NCBI RefSeq assembly: GCF_025263485.1
Contig: NZ_CP079863.1
Coordinates: 5,914,570-5,978,569 of the forward strand
Length of the DNA: 64,000 nt
Reading direction: 5' to 3'
DNA from: Mycobacterium sp. SMC-2
GTDB lineage: Bacteria; Actinomycetota; Actinomycetes; Mycobacteriales; Mycobacteriaceae
This document shows positions 40,429 through 47,978 of the stretch, piece after piece. Position 1 is the first letter of the stretch, and each line of letters opens with the position of its first letter. Under the pieces are notes generated by a model. That model saw only the letters and a list, made by a program, of their open reading frames with translations. It had not been told where the DNA came from and ran no database searches. Both the position numbers and the translations under genes were made by a program.

Positions 40429-41756
40429 TGGTCAATCTCGTAACGGTGCCCGGCATCGAGCTGATGCGCACCGGCAAGTGGGACCTGTCGACAGGCGAGT
40501 GGGAATGCACCGCCAAGGAGATCGCCGCCGCGATCGACGCCCACGACAAGGGGCTGCTACGTAAGCCTGTGATCCGGTTGGGGCACAACGACCCCCGATT
40601 CAGCGGCGATCCCGCTGTCGGATGGTTGGACAACCTGCGGGCATCCGAGGACGGCCAGGCGCTGATCGGTGACATGGTCGGCGTTCCTGAGTGGCTGGCA
40701 GAGATCCTGCCGTCCGCTTACCCGTCCCGGTCGATCGAAGGGCTCTACGACTACACCGCCCCGGATGGCAGCGAGCACGACTTTGTGCTCACCGGCCTGG
40801 CGCTGCTGGGCGCCACGCGGCCGGGCGTGGAGTCGCTGCAGAGCCTGCAGGACGTGGCCAGGTTGTACGACATCGCCGCGGCCGCCCAGGTCGGCGGCAA
40901 AGCGATCGAGCTGACCGTCGAAGCCGCCACCTACCGGGACCGCACCACAGCGAAAGAGCCCTGGGGCGACGTGGATTACGCCGACCCCGGTTTTCTCGAC
41001 GAGAACGACCAGCCGGCCGAGCCCGGGCACGGCGTCAAGCGGTACCCGTTGAACGACCGCGATCACGTCAAAAGCGCGTGGGACTTCATCAACGAGAAGG
41101 CCAACGCGAAGCTCTACACCCCGACTCAGTTGGCGCACATCCGAAGTGCGATCGAGTCGGCGGCCAAGAAGTTCGGAATCACCATTGAAGCCGCCTCGGC
41201 TTCCGAAACAGAAGGAGGGGCCGTCGTGGCTCTACCCGAGAAGGTCGCGGAAGCGCTCGGTATCGACGCATCCGCCGACGAGGACGCCGTGCTGGCCAAG
41301 ATCGCAGAGCTGACGCCCGCGGCCGCCCCAGAAACCGCACCTGCGGCTGCGTCGGTCGCCGCTGCGGCTGCGGGCGTGGTCAACGGCCTCGTGCAGATCG
41401 AGCAGGCGCAGCTCGACGAGCTGAAAGCCGCGGCAGCCCAAGGTGTCGAGGCCCGCGCACGTCAGATCGCCGAAGACGACGAGCGCACCGTCATGGCCGC
41501 CATCAGTCAGGGCAAGATCGCCCCGGCCCGCAAGGATCACTGGCTGGCCGCGCTCAAGGCCGACCGCGACGGCACCAAGCAGGTGCTGGCTTCGCTGGCC
41601 GCCGGGCTGATCCCGGTCGCCGAAGTCGGCCACCAGGGCGTCGCCGGCCACGTCAGCGCCGAGGGCGCACCCGACTCCGAGCAGCAGGCCAAGGAATACG
41701 CCAACGCGCGGATCATGGCCGCACTCGGCATCCCCACCACGAAAGAGAGCAACTGA
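40428..41756 (+). CDS. Capsid maturation protease with scaffold C-terminus
   Basis: 442 residues from ATG 40428. The N-terminal half resembles Mu I-like prohead proteases (RKPVIRLGHNDPRFSGDPAVGWL, LPSAYPSRSIEGLYDY). A middle YPLNDRDHVKSAWDFINEKANAKLYTPTQLAHIRSAIESAAKKFGI segment is a DUF6582-like unit. The C-terminal 175 residues are Ala/Glu-rich and helical, scaffold-like, with their own internal start at 41226. Confidence 0.8.
   Translation: MVNLVTVPGIELMRTGKWDLSTGEWECTAKEIAAAIDAHDKGLLRKPVIRLGHNDPRFSGDPAVGWLDNLRASEDGQALIGDMVGVPEWLAEILPSAYPSRSIEGLYDYTAPDGSEHDFVLTGLALLGATRPGVESLQSLQDVARLYDIAAAAQVGGKAIELTVEAATYRDRTTAKEPWGDVDYADPGFLDENDQPAEPGHGVKRYPLNDRDHVKSAWDFINEKANAKLYTPTQLAHIRSAIESAAKKFGITIEAASASETEGGAVVALPEKVAEALGIDASADEDAVLAKIAELTPAAAPETAPAAASVAAAAAGVVNGLVQIEQAQLDELKAAAAQGVEARARQIAEDDERTVMAAISQGKIAPARKDHWLAALKADRDGTKQVLASLAAGLIPVAEVGHQGVAGHVSAEGAPDSEQQAKEYANARIMAALGIPTTKESN
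41226..41756 (+). CDS. In-frame nested scaffold protein
   Basis: Inside the protease gene, GAAGGAGGGG (41211-41220) precedes an in-frame GTG at 41226 by 5 bases, a better ribosome site than most in the window. The product of 176 residues is the helical, Ala/Glu-rich C-terminus only. This is the lambda C/Nu3 and Mu I/Z arrangement, in which scaffold is made from an internal start. Confidence 0.6.
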   Translation: MALPEKVAEALGIDASADEDAVLAKIAELTPAAAPETAPAAASVAAAAAGVVNGLVQIEQAQLDELKAAAAQGVEARARQIAEDDERTVMAAISQGKIAPARKDHWLAALKADRDGTKQVLASLAAGLIPVAEVGHQGVAGHVSAEGAPDSEQQAKEYANARIMAALGIPTTKESN

Positions 41757-41757
41757 C

Positions 41758-42156
41758 ATGGCTGGACAGGACTACGTCCCCCTTGCGACCTCCGGCATTC
41801 AGTGGTCCTGCGTCGCTGGCGCGGCGATCACCGCGGGCCAGCTGGTCGAGATCACGGCCGGCTCACTGTCCGGCGGCGGGGTGAATCCGACCGTGGCGCC
41901 GACGTCGGCCGCGACGTCGGCTGAGGTCGGTGTCGCCGCGAACACCGTGGCATCCGGGCAGCCGGTGAGCGTGTACTTCGGCGGGCTGCATGTGTTGGCC
42001 GCCAGCGGAGCGATCACTGCCGGTGATCCTGTGGTGGCTGCCGCCGCCGGTGCTGTCGCTGACCTCGGCGCCGGCACCACCTACGACCAGGTCGTCGGCA
42101 AGGCGTGGAGCGCCGCAGCCAACAACCTGGTCGCGGTGCGACTCGGAGAGATCTAA
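41758..42156 (+). CDS. Capsid decoration protein (DUF2190-like)
   Basis: 132 residues from ATG 41758. Small beta-rich, Ala/Gly/Val-rich protein (AGAAITAGQLVEITAG, HVLAASGAITAGDPVVAA), as in DUF2190 head-decoration proteins, placed directly before the major capsid gene. It would stabilise the expanded shell. Confidence 0.75.
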   Translation: MAGQDYVPLATSGIQWSCVAGAAITAGQLVEITAGSLSGGGVNPTVAPTSAATSAEVGVAANTVASGQPVSVYFGGLHVLAASGAITAGDPVVAAAAGAVADLGAGTTYDQVVGKAWSAAANNLVAVRLGEI

Positions 42157-42191
42157 CCGCCAGCAAGCCACACGCACCCCGGGCCAGCAGG

Positions 42192-42214
42192 TTCGGGGTT
42201 TATTTGACCCCGAA
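42192..42214 (+). terminator. Hairpin before capsid gene
   Basis: TTCGGGGT (42192-42199) and ACCCCGAA (42207-42214) form an 8-bp stem with a 7-nt loop between the decoration and capsid genes. No T tract follows. It could attenuate transcription or stabilise the capsid message. Confidence 0.4.
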
Positions 42215-42258
42215 ACCAGCTGCGCCGCAGCATCGTTCATAGAAAGGGTTAGGTCGAG

Positions 42259-43293
42259 ATGCCTTTCCTTCAGCCTCCTGGCTTTCCCACCGGAAACCTT
42301 GCAACGCAAGACGTTTACTCGATCAGCCGGTACCTCAACGACCCGACGATGGTGTTGCGGGCGCTGCGGACCATCGCCGATCAGATCTTCATCGGCAACA
42401 AGATCCTGACCGGCCAGCTGTACACCAAAGACGGCGCGGCCATCTACGAGCAGATCGAGTCGATCTTTGCGGCCAACACCCCGCAAGCGGTGCAGCCGGG
42501 CGACGAGTACCCGCTGACCGCGGTGCCCACCGGCCCGGCGCAGATCGCCAACGTGCTCAAGTGGGGTATGGACACGATCATCACCGACGAGTCCATCTCC
42601 CGGCAGAACTTCGATGTGGTGTTGCGGGACTTCACCAAGCTGGTCAACAGCGTGTTCCAGTACATCGACTCGCTGATCATGTCGGCCGTCGTCTCCGCGA
42701 TCACCCTGACCGTGAACGCCGGCTCGGCGACCATCACCGGCGCCACCCCGTCCGGCGGCGCGAACTGGAACGGCTCGGGCACCAACGCGCCTCGCATCTT
42801 GCGGGACGTCATGTACGCCGAACAGCTGATGCGTTCGCTCAAGCAGGGCTACAACGCCAACACCGTGATCTGCGACTTGGAGACCTACGCGGCGGTCATG
42901 GGTGACCCCAACATCGCGCCCGCACTTCCCCGCGAGGACATGGGCCGCGGCGTCAACGACATGCCGATCATGGAAGGCATCAAAACCGGGCTGCAGACCC
43001 GGCTCCTGGGCAAGACATGGCTTGCGACTCCGAACCTGCCCAGCGGCGAGTTCGGGCCGTTCGCTGCGGTGCTCGACTCGACCGTGCTGGGCGCCATGCT
43101 CGACGAGGAGCTGCCCGCACCGGGCTATGTCGGCTCGCAGGATGACGGAAAGGCTGGCAGCGACGGCCGCTCGATGATTCAGTGCAAGACGATGCGCGAA
43201 GACAAGAACGACCGCTGGCGCATCCGGGCTCGCCGCAACACCGCGCCGATCATCATCGAGCCCAAGGCCATTGTGCAGATCGTGGGTGTCTGA
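42259..43293 (+). CDS. Major capsid protein
   Basis: 344 residues from ATG 42259, with AGAAAGGG upstream. Location after protease, scaffold and decoration genes, length, and a HK97-like profile (ADQIFIGNKILTG, YPLTAVPTGPAQIANVLKWGMDTIITDESI, WRIRARRNTAPIIIEPKAIVQIVG at the C-terminus) support the call. There is no obvious N-terminal delta domain, as scaffold is separate. Confidence 0.85.
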   Translation: MPFLQPPGFPTGNLATQDVYSISRYLNDPTMVLRALRTIADQIFIGNKILTGQLYTKDGAAIYEQIESIFAANTPQAVQPGDEYPLTAVPTGPAQIANVLKWGMDTIITDESISRQNFDVVLRDFTKLVNSVFQYIDSLIMSAVVSAITLTVNAGSATITGATPSGGANWNGSGTNAPRILRDVMYAEQLMRSLKQGYNANTVICDLETYAAVMGDPNIAPALPREDMGRGVNDMPIMEGIKTGLQTRLLGKTWLATPNLPSGEFGPFAAVLDSTVLGAMLDEELPAPGYVGSQDDGKAGSDGRSMIQCKTMREDKNDRWRIRARRNTAPIIIEPKAIVQIVGV

Positions 43294-43586
43294 TGGCCTA
43301 TCGCCTCACCCCGCAGACACCCCTGGTGCCGGCCAAAGACCAACAGGGCCACATCCGCTACCACTACCAGCACAACCCGATCATTCCGTGGCTCAACGAT
43401 GAGCAGCGCGAGCATTTCCTGCGCCTCGGCCTGGTCGAGGAGATCGTCGAGGATGCCAAGCCGGGCGCGAAGCCGAACAAGACCGCACCGCAGGACAAGT
43501 GGGTCGACTACGGCGTCACCCAGGGGCATGACCGCGCCGAGCTCGAGGCGCTCAGCAAGCCGGAGCTCGTTGACCTGTTGAGCTGA
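43293..43586 (+). CDS. Hypothetical head protein
   Basis: 97 residues from ATG 43293 (overlaps capsid stop as TGATG). It has an IPWLNDEQREHFLRLGLVEEIVEDA helix and ends ELEALSKPELVDLLS, a SAP/Rho-N-like helical tail seen in small phage head proteins. It overlaps the next gene by one base. Confidence 0.65.
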   Translation: MAYRLTPQTPLVPAKDQQGHIRYHYQHNPIIPWLNDEQREHFLRLGLVEEIVEDAKPGAKPNKTAPQDKWVDYGVTQGHDRAELEALSKPELVDLLS

Positions 43587-43897
43587 TGGCACCTGCGGTC
43601 GTGGCTGTCGGCGAGACAGCCGCCGAGATTTCGTTGCCGGCCGTCGCCGCCGTCTGGGTGCTCAATTCCAGCGGCGGCCTCGGCGACGCCGACAACGCTC
43701 CCGATGTTGTGGTCAACACCGGCGCGGCTGCGGCGTTAACTCCGCAGCAGGTGGGCTGCCGACTCAAACCTGGTGAGGGCCTCACGTTTCCGTTGCGGGC
43801 GCCGGGCAGCAGTCAACAGCTCGGGCTGTATGCGGTGGCGGCCGGTCCGGGCGCCCAGGTCGAGTTGGAACTTCTCGCAGACAACGATAGGTGGTGA
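43586..43897 (+). CDS. Hypothetical head-tail joining protein
   Basis: 103 residues from ATG 43586. Beta-rich throughout (ISLPAVAAVWVLNSSGG, GEGLTFPLRAPGSSQQLGLYAVAAGP). Its place between capsid and connector genes suggests a decoration or joining role. Confidence 0.6.
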   Translation: MAPAVVAVGETAAEISLPAVAAVWVLNSSGGLGDADNAPDVVVNTGAAAALTPQQVGCRLKPGEGLTFPLRAPGSSQQLGLYAVAAGPGAQVELELLADNDRW

Positions 43898-43901
43898 GAC
43901 G

Positions 43902-44369
43902 TTGAGCCCGTTCTTGGATCTGAGCGGGTTCACCGCGCTGTGGGATGGGCCGCCGCTGACTGTGCAGCAGAACGCGATCGTCACGCTGCTGCTGAACGTG
44001 GCGTCGCAGTGGATCTACAACAACGGGCCGCAAGGAAACGCGCTGCCGCCCAACGATGCGACGGCGCAGTTCGTGGTGTGGGACGTGGTGTCGAGCGCTG
44101 TGCGCTACCAGCGCTACAGCAAGCTCGCGTCGTTCTCCCGCACAACGGGGCATCGCATGGACGGCGGCAGCTTCACCGACCCGATGAAGGCGCTGGAGTT
44201 CACCGACAACCACAAGCTGCTGTTGGGCATCCCGCTGCGCGCGCTGCCCATGTCGAGCTGCCGGCCCAACGACTTCGACGCCCAAGACCAGTGGGCCGGC
44301 TGGGACACCTGCTACTCAGATAGCTTCGGCAACCTCGGCTGGGACTATTGGGAAGTCAGCAATGACTGA
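43902..44369 (+). CDS. Head-tail connector protein
   Basis: 155 residues from TTG 43902, the first in-frame start after the upstream stop, with GGTGGTGAG before it. Helical N-terminus (LTVQQNAIVTLLLNVASQWIYNN), as in gp6-like adaptors that sit under the portal. It overlaps the next gene by 8 bp. Confidence 0.65.
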   Translation: MSPFLDLSGFTALWDGPPLTVQQNAIVTLLLNVASQWIYNNGPQGNALPPNDATAQFVVWDVVSSAVRYQRYSKLASFSRTTGHRMDGGSFTDPMKALEFTDNHKLLLGIPLRALPMSSCRPNDFDAQDQWAGWDTCYSDSFGNLGWDYWEVSND

Positions 44370-44799
44370 CTATCCCGGCGGGGAAACCCTCGGCGTCGTC
44401 GAGATGCAGGCCAGCGGCCACGTGGACGGCAAGAACCAGGCGGTCACGTCACCGTCGGTTGTGGCGTGGGTGTACGGGTGCACGTTCGAGCCGTACACCC
44501 GCGGCCCGGTCGAGGAACAGTCCGACACCATCACCAGCCATGAGCGGGCGTGGGCGTTCCTGCCGTATGTGCCGGGGATCGGGATTCCGACGGTCGATGT
44601 GAACGGCGACCCCGTGCTCGACACCAACGGTGATCCGGTGCCGGCGTCGATCGGCAACAGCAACTGGATTCAGCCGGTCCGTGCCAATGATGCTCAGGCG
44701 CAGCGGCTTTACAAGGTGCAGGGGCTGCCGGAGATCGAGTACGACATCGACGGCTTACCGGTCTACGCCTGGATCGTGTGCGAATGGCAGGGCGGATGA
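44362..44799 (+). CDS. Head-tail stopper-like protein
   Basis: 145 residues from ATG 44362. It is a mainly beta protein with a long loop (GIPTVDVNGDPVLDTNGDPVPASIGN). The position second after the connector is that of head-completion or stopper proteins. Family not certain. Confidence 0.55.
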   Translation: MTDYPGGETLGVVEMQASGHVDGKNQAVTSPSVVAWVYGCTFEPYTRGPVEEQSDTITSHERAWAFLPYVPGIGIPTVDVNGDPVLDTNGDPVPASIGNSNWIQPVRANDAQAQRLYKVQGLPEIEYDIDGLPVYAWIVCEWQGG

Positions 44800-45314
44800 G
44801 TCTTGAAGCCGAGATCGTAGCGCAGTTCGCGGGGTCCGTTGAGGTTGAGCATCACCTGGACGCGTTCGCTAAGCAGATCGCCGATGAGATCCGCGAGCGC
44901 ACACCGCTGTTCGGGGATCGGCCGCCTAAGCGTGAAGAGCCCGGTATCGGCGAGCCGGGTGACCTCAAGGCGTCGATTCAGGTCTCCGCGATCAAGTCGC
45001 CGGGGCGGCGTCGCGTCGAATCCCGTGACCCGAAAGTTGTGTGGGCTGAGCTGGGCGCTAAGCACTTCCCTGAGATCGGGATGTTCGCACAGGTCGCTGC
45101 GCTGCACGGCGGCACCGGCCCGATCATCGACGCGGGTATCGAGCACGCTCAAAAGCATCTGCGCGGCGAGGTGGAAAAGCTCGAGAAGCTGACGGCTACC
45201 GGCGCGCACCCGGCGTCGATCGCGGCGCAGAAGGTCGCCGTGGCGCGGGCGCGGGGGCAGCGTTCGGCGGCGTTCAAAGCGGCGCGCGGCGGCCGGCGAG
45301 GTCGTCGGCGGTGA
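44796..45314 (+). CDS. Neck protein (HK97 gp10-like)
   Basis: 172 residues from ATG 44796 (ATGA overlap). It has the pattern of gp10/neck proteins: an N-terminal helix (HHLDAFAKQIADEIRERTPLF), GDLKASIQV, and PKVVWAELGAKHFPEIG. A basic C-terminus (RGGRRGRRR) follows. It would link the connector to the tail terminator. Confidence 0.7.
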   Translation: MSLEAEIVAQFAGSVEVEHHLDAFAKQIADEIRERTPLFGDRPPKREEPGIGEPGDLKASIQVSAIKSPGRRRVESRDPKVVWAELGAKHFPEIGMFAQVAALHGGTGPIIDAGIEHAQKHLRGEVEKLEKLTATGAHPASIAAQKVAVARARGQRSAAFKAARGGRRGRRR

Positions 45315-45751
45315 CGCTGAATTATGGGCGTCCCGCGCCGCCGGAGGATTTCATCATCGGCGCGTTGATCCCGCTGGGGTTGCCGGTGACCGCCGAGCGC
45401 GACCAGGAGACCGGGATGCCGGTCATCGGCGCGCAACCCGCCGGGCTGCCCTGTTATCTGGTGACGGCGCTGCCGGCGCCTGAGTGCGACAACTTTCTGC
45501 TGCAGCCGCTGGTGTCGGTGCACAGCTTCGCGGCCACTCGGGATGAAGCCGACATCGCGGCCTGGAACGCCGACGACCGGTTGGTTTCGCTGACGCCGGG
45601 TGACATCGTCACGATGCCCAACGGCAAGACCGCGAGCGCGTGGGTGGAGCGCACGCAGGTTCCGGCGTTCGCCGAGTACCGCGACCCGTTCATCAAGCGC
45701 TACAGCGCCCGGTATCGGCCGTTGCTGCGATACATGCCCACGCAGAGCTGA
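45311..45751 (+). CDS. Tail terminator protein
   Basis: 146 residues from GTG 45311 (GTGA overlap). Alpha/beta with an N-terminal segment DFIIGALIPLGLPVTAERDQ and central strand pairs, as in tail terminators that cap the tail tube. It directly precedes the major tail gene, which supports the call. Confidence 0.7.
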   Translation: MTLNYGRPAPPEDFIIGALIPLGLPVTAERDQETGMPVIGAQPAGLPCYLVTALPAPECDNFLLQPLVSVHSFAATRDEADIAAWNADDRLVSLTPGDIVTMPNGKTASAWVERTQVPAFAEYRDPFIKRYSARYRPLLRYMPTQS

Positions 45752-45813
45752 GGAGACGTTTGCGCGCCTTGCACATTCGACGCAGGGCGGTTTCTCACTG
45801 AAAGGAAACAGTT

Positions 45814-46854
45814 ATGACGGGATTGCCCGCTTCCGGCGCGACCCAAGCGGTTGTTCTTGAGCCCACCCTCAATCCGTTGGGCACGCGGTACTGGCAGATC
45901 GTTTACGCGCTGGTGCGTGACTACTACAAGGCCGACGGCACGGTGTTCAACCTGGCCGACCCGTCGGTGGGGTTGGCGATGGCCAGCAACGGGCAGATGC
46001 TGTTCACCCCGTTCGCGGCCGACGGTGTGTCGATCCGCGAGGATCTGCTGATCACCGCGCCGGGCACCAACCAGGGTTTCTACAGCGTGGGTTTCCTCAA
46101 GCCGGAGAGTGTTTCGGTCACGCCGGATCAGACGATGACCGAAACCCCGACCGCGCAGTGGGTTCGCAGCACCCGCAACGTGCTCGACAAGCTCGACGAC
46201 AAGATCGCGTTCGAGCCGTTGGAGTCTTCGCCGCTGACCCAGTACCTCAAATACGAGAAGCCGCTCGCCGGGGGTGTGCCGGCGCTGGGAACACCCAACC
46301 TGATCATTCCTCGCGGCAACACCGACGTCCCTGTCGAGCGCGTCTTGCTGCTTATCGGCATCGACGGGGACGGGCAGCTGAAGTCCCGTGTCTTCCCGCG
46401 GATCGTCACCGACAAGAAAGCCAAGGCCGAGCTTGGCCGCAAGGCACCTGACTCGCAGATGCTGAACTACTCGGCGTTGCCGTGCGCCTACTCCAAGAAC
46501 GTCGAGTGGACGTGCTACGCCGGCTCGCAGTGGAACGCCTCCGGGGACTTCGACTTCTTGACGACCGCCCCGGTCGTCACCCCGGTCACCGGGCTCGACG
46601 CCACCATCGTGTTCCCGACACCGATCGACATCACCAGCCCGGTGTACACGGTGGCGCTCCAAGAGACCGCCAACGGCTCGTTCACGTCGGCGACCCTGTC
46701 CGGTTCGCCCACGGTGTCCGGTGGTTTCACCACGGTGACCATTTCGGGGCTGACCGCGTCGACCACCTACAACGCGGCGCAGGTCACCGCGACGGGCAGC
46801 AACGACACCGCGACCTCGCCGGTGTCCGCTCCGTTCACCTCGACTGCCTCCTAG
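45814..46854 (+). CDS. Major tail tube protein with Ig-like C-terminal domain
   Basis: 346 residues from ATG 45814 with GAAAGGAAA upstream. The tube domain spans about 1-250. The last 90 residues (TGLDATIVFPTPIDITSPVYTVALQET to TTYNAAQVTATGSNDTA) form a fibronectin/Ig-like domain, frequent on phage tail tubes. A long hairpin follows the stop. Confidence 0.85.
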   Translation: MTGLPASGATQAVVLEPTLNPLGTRYWQIVYALVRDYYKADGTVFNLADPSVGLAMASNGQMLFTPFAADGVSIREDLLITAPGTNQGFYSVGFLKPESVSVTPDQTMTETPTAQWVRSTRNVLDKLDDKIAFEPLESSPLTQYLKYEKPLAGGVPALGTPNLIIPRGNTDVPVERVLLLIGIDGDGQLKSRVFPRIVTDKKAKAELGRKAPDSQMLNYSALPCAYSKNVEWTCYAGSQWNASGDFDFLTTAPVVTPVTGLDATIVFPTPIDITSPVYTVALQETANGSFTSATLSGSPTVSGGFTTVTISGLTASTTYNAAQVTATGSNDTATSPVSAPFTSTAS

Positions 46855-46863
46855 GCAGCAAAA

Positions 46864-46909
46864 CATCGCCGGGGCGAGGCGCTTGCGTGGGCCGCTCGCC
46901 CCGGCGATG
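46864..46909 (+). terminator. Strong hairpin after major tail gene
   Basis: Arms 46864-46878 and 46895-46909 pair over 15 bp without mismatch (core CGCCGGGGCGAG), with a 16-nt loop. No T tract follows. It lies between the abundant tail protein and the low-level chaperone genes, suited to partial termination or 3'-end protection. Confidence 0.6.
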
Positions 46910-46946
46910 CCCACGCAACCGCCCACGCAGCTAAGGAAATACCGTC

Positions 46947-47429
46947 ATGGCCGAATACGACTCATTCGAGGCCGCCCGCGAACAAGCCGCCGAATACCTG
47001 GGGTTCCTCGCCAGCGACCGCGTCAAGGGGTTTGAGATCCCGAACCCTTCGCTGCTCAGCGACGAGGCGACAGTGCGGCTCGCGCAACTAGACCTCGATG
47101 TCGAGTCCTGGGACCGGCATCCGAGCGAGTTCGCGGCGCCGGCCAAAGAGGCATTGGCCGAGAAGATCAACCATGCGCTCGCCGCGCACGGCGACCCCCC
47201 TGCTGATGGTGTCGCGGCCGAATTGGTGCAGCTGGTCGAGGATTTCGTCAAGAACTACCCGGGCATGTTGATGATCGGGGCGGCCTCAAAGAGCCGAACC
47301 GCAAAGACGATCAGCTCGTCGAGCCCTACGAGACCCAGCGCGCCAAGGCGATTCTCGGCGATGACTATGAGGCGTTCCGGCGTGCCGGCGGCAACGCTTC
47401 TGACATCACGATCACGTGGTGGAAGATGA
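46947..47429 (+). CDS. Tail assembly chaperone (short form)
   Basis: 160 residues from ATG 46947. Up to residue about 105 it is a helical chaperone-like protein (FEAAREQAAEYLGFLAS, AAELVQLVEDFVKNYPG). The zero-frame tail after the slippery site is Ser/Arg-rich. It corresponds to lambda gpG. The gene lies between the major tail and tape measure genes, as expected. Confidence 0.78.
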   Translation: MAEYDSFEAAREQAAEYLGFLASDRVKGFEIPNPSLLSDEATVRLAQLDLDVESWDRHPSEFAAPAKEALAEKINHALAAHGDPPADGVAAELVQLVEDFVKNYPGMLMIGAASKSRTAKTISSSSPTRPSAPRRFSAMTMRRSGVPAATLLTSRSRGGR

Positions 47430-47605
47430 ACAAGATGCTCGCCGATCGGCGCGCCGCGGACTCGAAAAGTGACGGAAGCGCTCAAGACGTGGCGGCTATT
47501 CCCGCGGCAGATCGCGTCGGATCTTCAGATCTACTGCAACGGCCGCCACATCAGGGAGTGGCACCAGGGGCAGATGTCGAGCCGGGAGCTGCTGGAACTG
47601 CTTGA
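46947..47605 (+). CDS. Tail assembly chaperone, -1 frameshift long form
   Basis: At 47258-47264 the heptamer C CCG GGC (X XXY YYZ) allows a -1 slip. The -1 frame then stays open to 47605 with good coding sequence (LKEPNRKDDQLVEPYETQRAKAILGDDYEAFRRAGG, ITITWWKMNKMLADRRA). The fused product of about 219 residues is the lambda gpGT counterpart. This break is programmed, unlike the others in this prophage. Confidence 0.75.
47258..47264 (+). promoter_or_regulatory. Programmed -1 frameshift slippery site
   Basis: CCCGGGC read as TAC CCG GGC in the zero frame fits X XXY YYZ exactly. It lies in the chaperone gene just before the tape measure region, the conserved place of such sites in tailed phages. 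Confidence 0.72.
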
Positions 47606-47975
47606 CGGGCTGCCCGAGGCGTCGAAGTTCAAAGAGGCCTCCGAGCGCACGTTCCGGGTCGCCGAATACCGCGGCGAGCGGACCGATCTCAAAGGCAAGC
47701 TGCTGCAGATGCCCGCGGTCGGTCCAGCACCCAAAGACGTTGTCGTGGTGGCCGAATACGTCGACTGGACCTACGACCGGAAGTTGGCGGCGCGCAACGT
47801 GCGCGAATTGGTAGCACTACGCAACGACGGGCGCGGCTCTCAAGTGGACTTCGCGGGGTTGCTCGAACCGCTGGACATGGTTCTTCTTGAGCGTCAACGC
47901 AAAGCTGAAGCCGAGATTCAGGCCCGCGGGCAGCAGCACATTCTTGCGGGCCTCTACGGATACGAAAGGCGGTGA
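47469..47975 (+). CDS. Tail assembly-associated protein before tape measure
   Basis: 168 residues from GTG 47469. It overlaps the -1 chaperone extension by 137 nt in another frame. Codon third positions favour this frame (WRLFPRQIASDLQIYCNGRHIREWHQGQMSSRELLELLDGLP). It ends 3 bp before the tape measure start. It is probably a tail assembly or minor tail factor. Confidence 0.65.
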   Translation: MTEALKTWRLFPRQIASDLQIYCNGRHIREWHQGQMSSRELLELLDGLPEASKFKEASERTFRVAEYRGERTDLKGKLLQMPAVGPAPKDVVVVAEYVDWTYDRKLAARNVRELVALRNDGRGSQVDFAGLLEPLDMVLLERQRKAEAEIQARGQQHILAGLYGYERR

Positions 47976-47978
47976 GCC

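Noticed and set aside
47258..47429. Chaperone frameshift considered as another missing-base error
   Set aside because: A canonical X XXY YYZ heptamer lies at the right place and programmed shifting here is conserved in tailed phages.
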